64,000 nucleotides of DNA from WTAW01 sp964406575 (GTDB taxonomy: Bacteria; Acidobacteriota; Aminicenantia; Aminicenantales; Aminicenantaceae), in the NCBI GenBank assembly GCA_964406575.1, contig CAYOSH010000022.1, positions 4,348-68,347 on the forward strand, in the 5' to 3' direction. The translations under genes were made by a program, and so were the position numbers. A model generated the notes under the pieces. That model worked only from the letters and a program-made list of their open reading frames with translations. It was not told the DNA's origin and did not search any database. Below are positions 1-8,623 of the stretch, one piece after another (position 1 is the stretch's first letter; the number at the start of each line of letters is the position of its first letter).

Positions 1-116
1 AGATTGCGCAAGACAACGCTGAAGGACGGCTCATTTCTGCCCTCGAAGGCGGCTACAGTCTCGAGGGTCTATCCAAAGCGGTCCCCGCGCATATCTCTGC
101 CCTGATTAACGACTAG
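1..116 (+). CDS. Histone deacetylase-like protein, C-terminal end (partial)
   Basis: The frame beginning at base 3 is open from the window edge to a TAG at 114-116. It encodes about 37 residues ending in a segment with the core ISALEGGYSLEGLSKAV. That Leu-Glu-Gly-Gly-Tyr block followed by an amphipathic helix is typical of the extreme C-terminus of the histone deacetylase / AcuC / acetylpolyamine amidohydrolase fold, where the Gly-Gly-Tyr lines the zinc site. The start and catalytic core lie outside the window, so the substrate cannot be judged. The following 180 bases hold no gene and separate it from the next operon. Confidence 0.6.
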   Translation, partial: IAQDNAEGRLISALEGGYSLEGLSKAVPAHISALIND

Positions 117-240
117 GCCACAGCAATAAATCTCTACGGAGCTGCCATTTTGACAGAAAAAGCAATTGAATGCCTGAAACGTGCGATTCAAATCTTAGAT
201 TGACTGGAGAATATCTGAGCACCTATGATTCTTGATTGTT

Positions 241-281
241 CGATCATATAAATCCGTGCAAAGCACGGAATATGACGATCG
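241..281 (+). promoter_or_regulatory. Leader hairpin abutting the ribosome-binding site
   Basis: CCGTGC (254-259) and GCACGG (263-268) form a perfect 6-bp stem with an AAA loop. It is extended outward by CATAT/ATATG (245-249 / 270-274) and, after a 3-nt bulge, by CGAT/ATCG (241-244 / 278-281). The base of the stem touches the first G of the GGAGGGAG ribosome-binding site (281-288) of the next gene, so the structure could influence translation. No ligand motif is recognised, and no run of T follows, so it is not an intrinsic terminator. Confidence 0.4.
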
Positions 282-296
282 GAGGGAGATAATCCG

Positions 297-1502
297 ATGA
301 ATCGACGAAATTTTATCAAAAGCACCTTGAGCGGAATTCCGTTAATGTCCTCTAAGCTTGTCTTTCAGAGAAATAATGATTCTATCCATCCAGACCGCTC
401 TTCTCCAGATCGCAGGCTGAGAGCCAGGGAAATGGGGATCATTATAGGTGATTTAGAGCCCGGGCCTCTGAATGCCATTACGGATGTCGAAGGTGTCAGA
501 GTCGGCCACACCACCATTTCCGTAGGAGATGGTAAAGGTGCCGTACGGACCGGGGTGACGGTCATCCTGCCCAACGATGGAAGAATCACGGAAGAACAAC
601 TCTGCGCGGCTTATTTCAGCTTGAACGGCTGGGGAGAGATGACAGGTGTCGCCCCCATCGAGGAAACAGGCAAACTGTCAACGCCGATCTTTCTTACAGG
701 AACATACAATGTGGGGATCGTACACACTGCGGCAGTAGATTATTTAAGACAAACTCGTCTGGACGCTAAGGACTCCACGAATACGCTCACACCTGTCGTC
801 GCCGAATGTTTCGACGACTTTTTGAGCGATACACTGAGGCGTTTGATCACAAGAGAAGATGTATTCAACGCCATTAAAAAAGCCAAAAGCGGCCCTGTCG
901 AGGAAGGATCGGTCGGCGGCGGCACCGGAATGACCTCCTTCGGTTTCAAAGGAGGAATCGGGACCTCATCTCGAATGGTTGCCTTGAATGGAGAAAAATT
1001 CGTTGTGGGCGTTCTTGTTATGACAAACACAGCAAACCGCGATCAACTGCGTATCGATGGTGTACCAGTCGGTAAAGAAATCAAGGGATATGGATATAAA
1101 GAGGGAAAGACCAAATCCATCATTCTCATCGCAGCCACCACAGCCCCATTGCTTCCCTTCCAATTGAAAAAAATCGCCAAACATGTGGCTTTGGGCCTTG
1201 CGCAGACGGGAGCGATTTCCCAAACTGGAAGTGGCGACATCATCCTGGCCTTCTCGACGGGCAACAGAATTCCGGCAGAACCTGCCGGATCATTCCATAA
1301 GATAAGGTCGGTGAGCGATTTCTGGATATCGCCCCTGTATCAGGGAACGGTTGAAGCAACTCAAGAAGCCATCATCAACGCTCTGACGGCCGCTCAAACC
1401 GTTGTGGGAAGAGACGGCAATACCGCGTACGGCCTCCCTCTTGACCAGGTCAAGAGAATCATGAAAAAATACAACAGGTTAAAGGATGGCTATTTTGAAT
1501 GA
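297..1502 (+). CDS. P1 family peptidase (DmpA-type aminopeptidase/amidase), Tat-like signal
   Basis: This 401-residue protein belongs to the DmpA / L-aminopeptidase D-esterase family, self-processing N-terminal-nucleophile hydrolases acting on N-terminal residues, beta-peptides or amides. The family blocks are visible: AITDVEGVRVGHTT near residue 60, a glycine-rich GSVGGGTGM, and KGGIGTSSR near residue 220, which carries the Thr/Ser region where the precursor cleaves itself. The N-terminus starts NRRNFIK, matching a twin-arginine signal followed by a short apolar stretch, so export is likely. The start has a strong GGAGGGAG site 8 bases upstream. The gene overlaps the next, a paralogue, by 17 bases, so the two are probably co-translated. 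The substrate is unknown; the adjoining methyltransferase suggests a methylated amide or ester, which is inference. Confidence 0.85.
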   Translation: MNRRNFIKSTLSGIPLMSSKLVFQRNNDSIHPDRSSPDRRLRAREMGIIIGDLEPGPLNAITDVEGVRVGHTTISVGDGKGAVRTGVTVILPNDGRITEEQLCAAYFSLNGWGEMTGVAPIEETGKLSTPIFLTGTYNVGIVHTAAVDYLRQTRLDAKDSTNTLTPVVAECFDDFLSDTLRRLITREDVFNAIKKAKSGPVEEGSVGGGTGMTSFGFKGGIGTSSRMVALNGEKFVVGVLVMTNTANRDQLRIDGVPVGKEIKGYGYKEGKTKSIILIAATTAPLLPFQLKKIAKHVALGLAQTGAISQTGSGDIILAFSTGNRIPAEPAGSFHKIRSVSDFWISPLYQGTVEATQEAIINALTAAQTVVGRDGNTAYGLPLDQVKRIMKKYNRLKDGYFE

Positions 1503-2568
1503 ATCAAAAAAGCTCCACTTGATCGGTAAAATTCCCTGGATTCACCCCCGCGGCAAAAAAAATGCTATCGTCGATGTGGGAGACATCAGGGTTGGGCATC
1601 TCACAGTCTCGAGAGATACTCATAATCCATCGGGACTGACGGAAATGATCAGGACTGGATTGACTGCAATTATTCCTGGGGATATGAATGAAGAAAACAG
1701 ATATTTCTTCGGATTCTTTCCTTTTAGGAATATACAGGAAATCACAGGATATGCTGTCACCGAAGATTTCTGTTATTTGAATTCTCCCATCGTGCTCACC
1801 AATTCTTATAGCCTTGGTATTTCCTATAACGCAGTGCTCTCTTTTGGCTTTCGGCTTGGCCGTACCGAGATTTGGCCTCCGGTTCTCCTGAGTATCGACG
1901 ATTCTTACCTCAATGGTCAGAAGGAATCTGTGGTAGAGGATAAAGATGTCATTCAACTCCTCCGGAACGCCTCGAATCATTCGGTCAAAGAGGGCTCCGT
2001 AGGTGTGGGATTGGGCCTGCACGCATTCGACTGGAAAGGGGGCATCGGGACCTCTTCACGATTGTTTTCCATCAGCGGCAAGCAATTTTCCGTCGGCGCT
2101 CTGGTCGCTTCAAATCACGGTACCTCAGAGTTATCCGATAGAGCAGACTTGAATCACGATAAACAAAGGAGATACAGACAGAAGGGATCGTTGACTATTG
2201 TCCTCGCCACAGATATGCCCCTTCTCCCCCACCAAATAAAAAAAGTCAGCACAAGTGTCGTTGTGTCATTGCCGAGTGCTAACACCATCAAAAACAGTAA
2301 TGATTCAGTCACTTGTGTGCTATTCTCCCTCGCCAACGCCATGAGTCTGAAGGACGACGGACCCAAGGTTTTCGATTACACGGTGGCGAATGACTCGTCG
2401 CTAAGCCCAATGATCAGAGCCGGTTTGGAGTCCGTCACAGAAGCTGTGCTTCGCTCTCTGTGTCTATCGGAACCTGTTGTGGGACAAGGGAACAGAAGAT
2501 TAGACAACATCCCTGAAGAATCATTTGGAGCTCTTATCCAAGTATTCGAAAAGAGCCTGGCCACCTGA
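1486..2568 (+). CDS. P1 family peptidase paralogue (DmpA-type)
   Basis: This is a 360-residue second member of the DmpA family, with the same blocks as its upstream neighbour: VDVGDIRVGHLTV near residue 30, KEGSVGVGLGLHAFDWKGG and GIGTSSR. It lacks the Tat-like leader and looks cytosolic. It is more diverged: the GGGTGM segment of the neighbour reads GVGLGL here, so its specificity may differ, or the two may work as a heteromeric pair. The start overlaps the upstream coding end by 17 bases, and the next gene begins 8 bases after the stop, so it sits in the middle of a tight operon. Confidence 0.75.
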   Translation: MAILNESKKLHLIGKIPWIHPRGKKNAIVDVGDIRVGHLTVSRDTHNPSGLTEMIRTGLTAIIPGDMNEENRYFFGFFPFRNIQEITGYAVTEDFCYLNSPIVLTNSYSLGISYNAVLSFGFRLGRTEIWPPVLLSIDDSYLNGQKESVVEDKDVIQLLRNASNHSVKEGSVGVGLGLHAFDWKGGIGTSSRLFSISGKQFSVGALVASNHGTSELSDRADLNHDKQRRYRQKGSLTIVLATDMPLLPHQIKKVSTSVVVSLPSANTIKNSNDSVTCVLFSLANAMSLKDDGPKVFDYTVANDSSLSPMIRAGLESVTEAVLRSLCLSEPVVGQGNRRLDNIPEESFGALIQVFEKSLAT

Positions 2569-2576
2569 ACGTATGA

Positions 2577-4040
2577 ATGGAGAGATCGAGAGTGAAAAGA
2601 CATGTTAAAGCCATTACAAATCCTCGCCTGAGCCTGAATATCTTGAGTGCGGAGGACATCTACAAGATTCACACAGCAACTCTGGATATCATAGAGTCCG
2701 TGGGCGTCAAATTCCCGTCTCCAAAGGTGTTGGACCTTTGGCATAAGCTGGGAGCTTCAGTAAATAAAGAAACGTCTGTAGTGAAAATCCCTGGTGAAAT
2801 GATCGAAGAAAGCCTCAAGCTCGCCCCTTCCGCTTTCACCCTCGCGGCAAGAAATGCTGCCTTGGATCTGCCATTAGACGGAAACCATGTCTTTGTGGGA
2901 ACGGATGGCTGCGGTGTGGAGATGATAGATATCCAAACCGCTGAATTGCGGCGTTCCTGTCTTAAAGACGTGGAAGACATCGCTCGTGTGGCCGATTGCC
3001 TTGAACAGGTCGCTTTCCAGTGGGTTCCTGTCTCTGCTCAGGATCGTCCCCCTGAAACGAGAAGCCTTTACGAGCTGAAGGCCATATGGGAGAACTCCAA
3101 CAAACATGCCCAAACAGAAAGCATTTACTCCGAAAGAGAAGCGAAAGCAGCCATAGAGATGGCCTCTCTTATTGCGGGGGGATCGACAGCACTCCGGCAG
3201 CGCCCCCTTTTGTCATTCATGGAATGTTCCCTCTCCCCTCTTGCCCATGATGGCGGAAGCCTGGAAGCCGCACTCGCTTCCGCTTCGGCCGGCTTGCCCA
3301 CAGGATTCATGACTATGGTCTCCTGTGCCTCGACCGGCCCTGCCACCCTAGCGGGAGCTCTGGCTGTGGGAAACGCCGAGGTTCTCAGTGCTCTGGCATT
3401 GATCCAGCTCGTCTATCCGGGAACTCCTGTCTTCTATGCGGCTGCTCAGACCTCCATGGACTTGCGGATGGGTGCCTATACGGGTGGAGGCCCCGAAGAT
3501 TTTCTCTTCGGAGCAGCTTCCAATGTCCTTGCAGATTTTTACAATATCCCTCTCTCTATGGGGTCCTTCGCCACGGGAGCCAAAGAACCCAATTGGCAGG
3601 CAGGCATCGAGAACAGCCTTTCCACACTGATGGCATCCCTCACAATGTCCGACATGCTTCTCGGTGTGGGCCTCTTGAATGGAAGCCTCATCTGGTCTTT
3701 CGAGCAGATGATCATGGACTGTGAAATCTTCGAAATCATCCGCAAAATGATGGAAGGCATACCAGTCAATAAAGAGACTCTCGCTCTCGACACGATCCGC
3801 GAAGTGGGGCCTGGAAGACAGTATCTCACCCAGAGGCACACACGGGAACACATGAGAGAGCTTTGGATTCCCAAACTGATGGACCGCCGCCCATACAGCG
3901 AGTGGATCGAGAAAAAAGACGATGCCCGGGATTGGGCCCGCGAGAGAGCTAGACATATCCTCAAGACGCATGAGCCAGAGCCTTTGCCACAAGGATTGAG
4001 CGCAGAGCTCCTCAAGATCATCGCATCGATGGAATCCTGA
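2577..4040 (+). CDS. MttB-superfamily methyltransferase (non-pyrrolysine)
   Basis: This 487-residue protein is of the trimethylamine methyltransferase (MttB) superfamily, TIM-barrel enzymes that move a methyl from a quaternary or tertiary amine to a corrinoid protein. Family features are the N-terminal helix (SAEDIYKIHTATLDIIESVGV), the MVSCASTGPATLAGALA segment, and the C-terminal RQYLTQRHTREHMRE block. The frame has no internal amber, so it resembles the non-pyrrolysine MtgB-like enzymes (glycine betaine, proline betaine, carnitine) rather than true MttB. No corrinoid protein gene is adjacent; the nearest are more than 20 kb away. A GTG at 2592 with GGAGAG upstream is an alternative start. 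It sits between two peptidases/amidases and a transporter. The actual methylated substrate cannot be read from the sequence. Confidence 0.82.
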   Translation: MERSRVKRHVKAITNPRLSLNILSAEDIYKIHTATLDIIESVGVKFPSPKVLDLWHKLGASVNKETSVVKIPGEMIEESLKLAPSAFTLAARNAALDLPLDGNHVFVGTDGCGVEMIDIQTAELRRSCLKDVEDIARVADCLEQVAFQWVPVSAQDRPPETRSLYELKAIWENSNKHAQTESIYSEREAKAAIEMASLIAGGSTALRQRPLLSFMECSLSPLAHDGGSLEAALASASAGLPTGFMTMVSCASTGPATLAGALAVGNAEVLSALALIQLVYPGTPVFYAAAQTSMDLRMGAYTGGGPEDFLFGAASNVLADFYNIPLSMGSFATGAKEPNWQAGIENSLSTLMASLTMSDMLLGVGLLNGSLIWSFEQMIMDCEIFEIIRKMMEGIPVNKETLALDTIREVGPGRQYLTQRHTREHMRELWIPKLMDRRPYSEWIEKKDDARDWARERARHILKTHEPEPLPQGLSAELLKIIASMES

Positions 4041-4096
4041 TATATGGAAGGAAAAAGAACTCGTCAGAGGGCAAAGGCGGCCTACTCTGAAATTTT

Positions 4097-5368
4097 GTGT
4101 ATCAGAAGTTATCAATGAAGAATCGAGCAGAAGAGGCTGTATTCAAGTTAAGGTGGGGCGTTCTGCTGATCATGGGCATTGTGGTTTTCGGCGCCTACTA
4201 TGCCTTTGATGCGCTGAGCCCCATAGCCTCTTACATCATCAGCGACATGGGGATCACACGCGCGCAGTATGGGCTTCTTTTCAGCTATTACAGCCTACCC
4301 AATCTCATCATGGTCCTGGTGGGAGGAATTCTTCTGGATAAAATCGGCATCAGAAAGGCCGGGAATCTGTTCACAGCTCTTTGTGCGACCGGCGTTCTGA
4401 TCACAGCGGCTGCCCCCTCTTTCCCGGTGATGCTCCTGGGAAGATTTATTTTCGGTCTTGGAGCGGAATCGCTTCTCATCACGAAGACAAAGATCCTTTC
4501 GAAGTGGTTCAAAAGCAAAGAGCTTGCCCTTGGTTTTGCTCTGGCGCTCTCCATCGCCCGGCTCGGAACGATCGCGGCCCACAACACTTCTGCCCGCATC
4601 CAGGCTTTAAGCGGTTCGTGGCGGCTTTCCATTTGGATTTCATCTGTCATCATGTTCATCAGTTTTGCTCTGTTTCTCGTCTATGCCGGAATTGATAAAA
4701 AATCCGAGAAAAGCTTTAGAGATCCAGACAGAGGAGATAAGAGCGAAAAGTTTGTGATTCAGGATATCTTCCGGTTCAAACCTTCCTATTGGTTCATCTC
4801 CATCCTCAGCATGACTTTTTATTCAGCCATTTTTCCTTTTACGGCATTCTCCACAGTATTCCTGCAGACAAAATTTGGATTCAGCGCTGTCAAGGGAGGA
4901 TTTTACACATCCCTTGTCGTCATCGGCTCGATGGTTTTTACTCCCTTATTCGGTTTTCTTGTGGATAAATTCGGGAAGAGAGCTACGATGATCATCATCG
5001 GATCGATTTTATTAGTCCCCGCACATGCCCTTCTCGGTCTGACTTCACTCCATCCGGCGGTTTCCATGGTGATGCTCGGATTTTCATTCTCTCTCGTCCC
5101 CGCAGCCCTGTGGCCGACCATCCCTCTCATTGTCGAGGAGAAACGTCTGGGTACGGCCTTTGGCCTGATGACTTTGCTCCAGAATATCGGGATGACGGCT
5201 GTGCCATGGCTGGCCGGGAAAATCACGGATATTTCCGGAGGGGACTACACCTACACAATGATCATGTTCGCTTCCCTGGGATTTGTGGGTCTCATTTTTT
5301 CTATCTTGTTAAAAATTTCTGAAAAAAAAGAAGCTCTGGCCATCGAGCTCCCCGCCGGAGCGGTTTAG
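4097..5368 (+). CDS. MFS transporter
   Basis: This 423-residue protein has about twelve hydrophobic segments and the major-facilitator loop between helices 2 and 3 (GGILLDKIGIRKAG, near residue 75), repeated in the second half as GFLVDKFGKRATM. It is an inner-membrane secondary transporter, probably importing the substrate or a breakdown product handled by the flanking hydrolases and methyltransferase. The listed start is GTG; an ATG 18 bases downstream (4115) is equally plausible, since neither has a strong ribosome-binding site. The stop is TAG. The direction of transport and the substrate are not determinable here. Confidence 0.85.
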   Translation: MYQKLSMKNRAEEAVFKLRWGVLLIMGIVVFGAYYAFDALSPIASYIISDMGITRAQYGLLFSYYSLPNLIMVLVGGILLDKIGIRKAGNLFTALCATGVLITAAAPSFPVMLLGRFIFGLGAESLLITKTKILSKWFKSKELALGFALALSIARLGTIAAHNTSARIQALSGSWRLSIWISSVIMFISFALFLVYAGIDKKSEKSFRDPDRGDKSEKFVIQDIFRFKPSYWFISILSMTFYSAIFPFTAFSTVFLQTKFGFSAVKGGFYTSLVVIGSMVFTPLFGFLVDKFGKRATMIIIGSILLVPAHALLGLTSLHPAVSMVMLGFSFSLVPAALWPTIPLIVEEKRLGTAFGLMTLLQNIGMTAVPWLAGKITDISGGDYTYTMIMFASLGFVGLIFSILLKISEKKEALAIELPAGAV

Positions 5369-5475
5369 GCCGGCCTGTACTTAAAATTTCTTAATGAAAA
5401 CATTCCGACATGTGATATAAGATATTTGGTTCATTCAGTTCTTAATATGGGTTTAACAGCTCTGAGAGGAAAACC

Positions 5476-7278
5476 ATGAGATTGTCAACGAGCAAAATTC
5501 ATCTAAAGAAATTTTGTCATCTATTCTTGGCTTGTTTCTTAATTTTGACTGGGATTGCCCTTTCGGAAAATCGCCCTTATGAAGTCATCATCGATAAAGG
5601 AGTTCCCAATGCTATGAGAGACGGAATCAGGCTTTTTTCAAATATTTATAGGCCTGATGCCGATGGAAAATTTCCGGCTATACTCATCAGAACACCATAT
5701 AATAAAGACCGTTACGGCATGGATTACTCTCTTTTCCCAGTTCACGCAGCCCAAAAGGGATATGTGGTCATCATCCAGGACGTGCGAGGCCGCTATTCCT
5801 CTGAGGGTGTATTCCTCCCTTATGTGCAGGAAACTGACGACGGCTATGATGCAGTGGAATGGGCTGCGGCTCTCCCCTATGTGGATGGAAAGGTGGGGAT
5901 GGTTGGGTGTTCCTATCTCGGCGGCGTGCAATGGCTCGCCGCAATAGCTGATCCGCCGCATTTGCGGGCGATTTTCCCTCAGTGTACATTCGCCAATGCC
6001 AGACATTTTTTTTATTTGGGCGGGACCTTTGACCTCTCCTGGATCGGCTGGCTGTATGACAGGTTGCCGGACTTGAAACGACACAGAAGCCCGGAAAAAA
6101 ATCCGGCCGCGCAAAAAGAGGATTTCCCCTCATGGGAAGCGAATAAATGGCAATGGCTGAAGTATCTTCCCCTTAACGATTTTCCTCTATTGAAAGAATT
6201 CTGCCCCTACTATTATGAATGGATCGCTCACCCCGATGACGGCTCTTTCTGGGATTTTGCAAATATAGAAAAGTTCCATAAGAATGTGAGTGTCCCCGCA
6301 TATAATCTGACAGGATGGTACGACGACGGCTACGGACAACCTGGGGCTATCTTCAATTATCTCGGGATGAAGGCTAATGGCAAAACTGAGACGGCAAAAA
6401 AAGGACAGAAATTGATCATCGGACCCTGGACACACTGCAACAGTGAATCCTCGAAGTCGGGAGATCTCGACTTTGGGCCACAGGCAATAATTGACGTCGA
6501 TGCACTTGCTCTCCGATGGTTCGACTACTGGCTCAAAGATATCGGCAACGGGATTATGGAAGAACCGCCTGTGCGGTTGTTCGTCATGGGAGATAATGAG
6601 TGGAGAAACGAGAAGGAATGGCCGTTATCTAGGGCAGAGCCCACCGCATTCTATCTACACAGCGACGGCTCGGCAAACTCTATTTGGGGTGATGGGACTT
6701 TTTCTAAAGAGGAGCCCGAGGAAGAAGACCCCGACCGTTTTCTATACGATCCTTCCAACCCGGTTACGGATTATTTTTTCGAGGAGCCGGGAGCTCGAGA
6801 CTTGAGGCCGATTGAAGTGCGGAATGACGTTCTTGTGTATACCTCAGATCTTCTTGAAAAAGATATGGAAGTTACAGGCCCGATAGAGGCGCAAATATTT
6901 GCCTCTTCTTCAGCGAAAGACACGGATTTTGTCGTGAAGGTGAGTGATGTGTACCCAGATGGCTATTCCCAGAATATCTCCCCTCCCCTATCAGGCGTGA
7001 TCAGAGCGAGATATCGCGAATCCGAATCCGCACCTTCACTGCTGACACCGGGACACATTTACAAATTCACCATTGGTCTGATGTTCACAAGCCATGTCTT
7101 CAAAAAGGGGCATCGGTTGAGGGTCTCCATCACCAGCAGTTATTTTCCTCTCATCGACCGGAATCCCAACACGGGCCATCCATTCGGCACAGATTCGGAA
7201 TGGATATGCGCCAAACAGACCATCTTTCACGATGACGAACATCCCTCGAAAATAATACTGCCTGTCATACCAAGATAA
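5476..7278 (+). CDS. CocE/NonD (S15) family alpha/beta hydrolase, exported
   Basis: This 600-residue hydrolase of the X-Pro dipeptidyl-peptidase / cocaine esterase family has an N-terminal signal peptide (hydrophobic residues about 12-30, HLFLACFLILTGIAL). The nucleophile elbow GCSYLGG is near residue 143, followed by GWYDDGYGQ and IGPWTH, which probably carry the acid and histidine of the triad. The C-terminal beta-sandwich domain typical of the family is present (RLRVSITSSYFPLIDRNP). It cleaves acyl-proline peptides or esters and probably acts in the periplasm. The ribosome-binding site is GAGGAAA. It follows the transporter by about 107 bases and precedes an M20 hydrolase, so it may belong to the same catabolic unit. 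Confidence 0.85.
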   Translation: MRLSTSKIHLKKFCHLFLACFLILTGIALSENRPYEVIIDKGVPNAMRDGIRLFSNIYRPDADGKFPAILIRTPYNKDRYGMDYSLFPVHAAQKGYVVIIQDVRGRYSSEGVFLPYVQETDDGYDAVEWAAALPYVDGKVGMVGCSYLGGVQWLAAIADPPHLRAIFPQCTFANARHFFYLGGTFDLSWIGWLYDRLPDLKRHRSPEKNPAAQKEDFPSWEANKWQWLKYLPLNDFPLLKEFCPYYYEWIAHPDDGSFWDFANIEKFHKNVSVPAYNLTGWYDDGYGQPGAIFNYLGMKANGKTETAKKGQKLIIGPWTHCNSESSKSGDLDFGPQAIIDVDALALRWFDYWLKDIGNGIMEEPPVRLFVMGDNEWRNEKEWPLSRAEPTAFYLHSDGSANSIWGDGTFSKEEPEEEDPDRFLYDPSNPVTDYFFEEPGARDLRPIEVRNDVLVYTSDLLEKDMEVTGPIEAQIFASSSAKDTDFVVKVSDVYPDGYSQNISPPLSGVIRARYRESESAPSLLTPGHIYKFTIGLMFTSHVFKKGHRLRVSITSSYFPLIDRNPNTGHPFGTDSEWICAKQTIFHDDEHPSKIILPVIPR

Positions 7279-7358
7279 AAATAACCATGTCCTTGATAGA
7301 ATTTTCTTCAGGGATATAAAATAGAAACATACCGGCAGCAAAACAAGAAGGAGGAGCC

Positions 7359-8591
7359 ATGACAAGATCCGGAAGCACTCAAGACACCCGTTCCATCGAT
7401 GCAGAGATCATTCAACTTTTGATCCGATTGATCAAAGCACGGAGCTATCCCGGTATTCCGCAGCAAGAAAAGGAAGTCGTTCAGGAGCTCGATGATTACC
7501 TGCGCTCTCACGGCATCGAAACAGTCATCACAGAGGTCTGCGACGGGCGCCCGAATCTCTTAGCTTCGGTTGAAGGGGCGAAAGCAGGCCCGCATCTGTT
7601 GCTATGCGGCCATACCGACACCGTCCCCCCCAATGAAAAAAGCCCGGTGGACCTCTTCGCCGCAGTCAAAAAAGAAGGAAGGCTTTACGGACGGGGAACA
7701 GCGGACATGAAAGGCGCTTTGGCAGCGATGGCAGGTGCTCTCGTCCATTTGAAGACATCAGGCATACTGACCTGCGGTAAAGTCACGTTGGCAGCCATCA
7801 TTGACGAAGAAACACAGACCCTCGGCTCGGAACATCTTGTCAATAGCGGCTTCAAGGCCGATGCCTCGATTGTGGGCGAACCCACCAACAATCAAATCGC
7901 CATCGGACATAAAGGATTGGAATGGTTGGTGGTCGAATTCGAAGGAAAAGCCGCTCATGGAGGAACTCCGGAATCCGGGATCAATGCCATTTCTGCAGCC
8001 GCTCATTTTGTTCAGCTCCTTGAGAAAGAACTTATTCCCGAATTCCAAAAGAGGCGTGATCCTGTTCTCGGCCTTCCGGTGGTAAATATCGGAACTATTC
8101 AGGGTGGTGACCAACCGAGCACCGTAGCGGCGCATTGTCAGATCAAGCTCGACCGACGCTGGGTCAACACCGAAACGATAGAGCAAGTGTTTGAAGACCT
8201 CGAGATTCTGCTCGAAAAAATACGATCAGCCCAGCCAGGGCTGAAAACAGAAGTCTTCCGCGTTCCAGACAGCATGGCCACGATGCTGCATGGACCGGTA
8301 ACCATCGATCCGGAACATCCTGTCGTTCGAGCGGCTCAAAACGCTCTGCGTGCGCACGAGCTGCCGGCGGAATCTCTCGGTGTTTTCCCGGCCTGGACGG
8401 ATGCGGCTCTGATCTCCAGGGAAGCAAAAATCCCTTCGATCATTTGGGGGCCCGGCGAGCTGAATTATGCCCATTCACCCGAGGAGAGCATTCAACTGGA
8501 AGATGTGATCTTGGCCAAGAATTTGTATGTTTCTGCCGCTTTGTTCTTTACGGGGTCGCTAACCCAGGCATCAGAGATCAAAAATAGCTGA
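7359..8591 (+). CDS. M20 family metallohydrolase (ArgE/DapE-like)
   Basis: This 410-residue zinc aminoacylase/peptidase has the family metal ligands in order: CGHTDTVPP (His, near residue 84), GRGTADMKGALA (bridging Asp), IDEETQTLGSEH (catalytic Glu pair) and a C-terminal NYAHSPEE histidine. The dimerisation lid lies in the middle (KAAHGGTPESGINA). It likely deacylates an N-acyl amino acid or cleaves a small peptide in the cytoplasm. It has a strong AAGGAGG ribosome-binding site. It ends 32 bases from the convergent PLP enzyme gene. ArgE, DapE, acetylornithine and succinyl-desuccinylase assignments cannot be separated from sequence alone. Confidence 0.85.
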   Translation: MTRSGSTQDTRSIDAEIIQLLIRLIKARSYPGIPQQEKEVVQELDDYLRSHGIETVITEVCDGRPNLLASVEGAKAGPHLLLCGHTDTVPPNEKSPVDLFAAVKKEGRLYGRGTADMKGALAAMAGALVHLKTSGILTCGKVTLAAIIDEETQTLGSEHLVNSGFKADASIVGEPTNNQIAIGHKGLEWLVVEFEGKAAHGGTPESGINAISAAAHFVQLLEKELIPEFQKRRDPVLGLPVVNIGTIQGGDQPSTVAAHCQIKLDRRWVNTETIEQVFEDLEILLEKIRSAQPGLKTEVFRVPDSMATMLHGPVTIDPEHPVVRAAQNALRAHELPAESLGVFPAWTDAALISREAKIPSIIWGPGELNYAHSPEESIQLEDVILAKNLYVSAALFFTGSLTQASEIKNS

Positions 8592-8623
8592 TCAAGCTTC
8601 CTTATCTGATTGTTGATTTGTGG

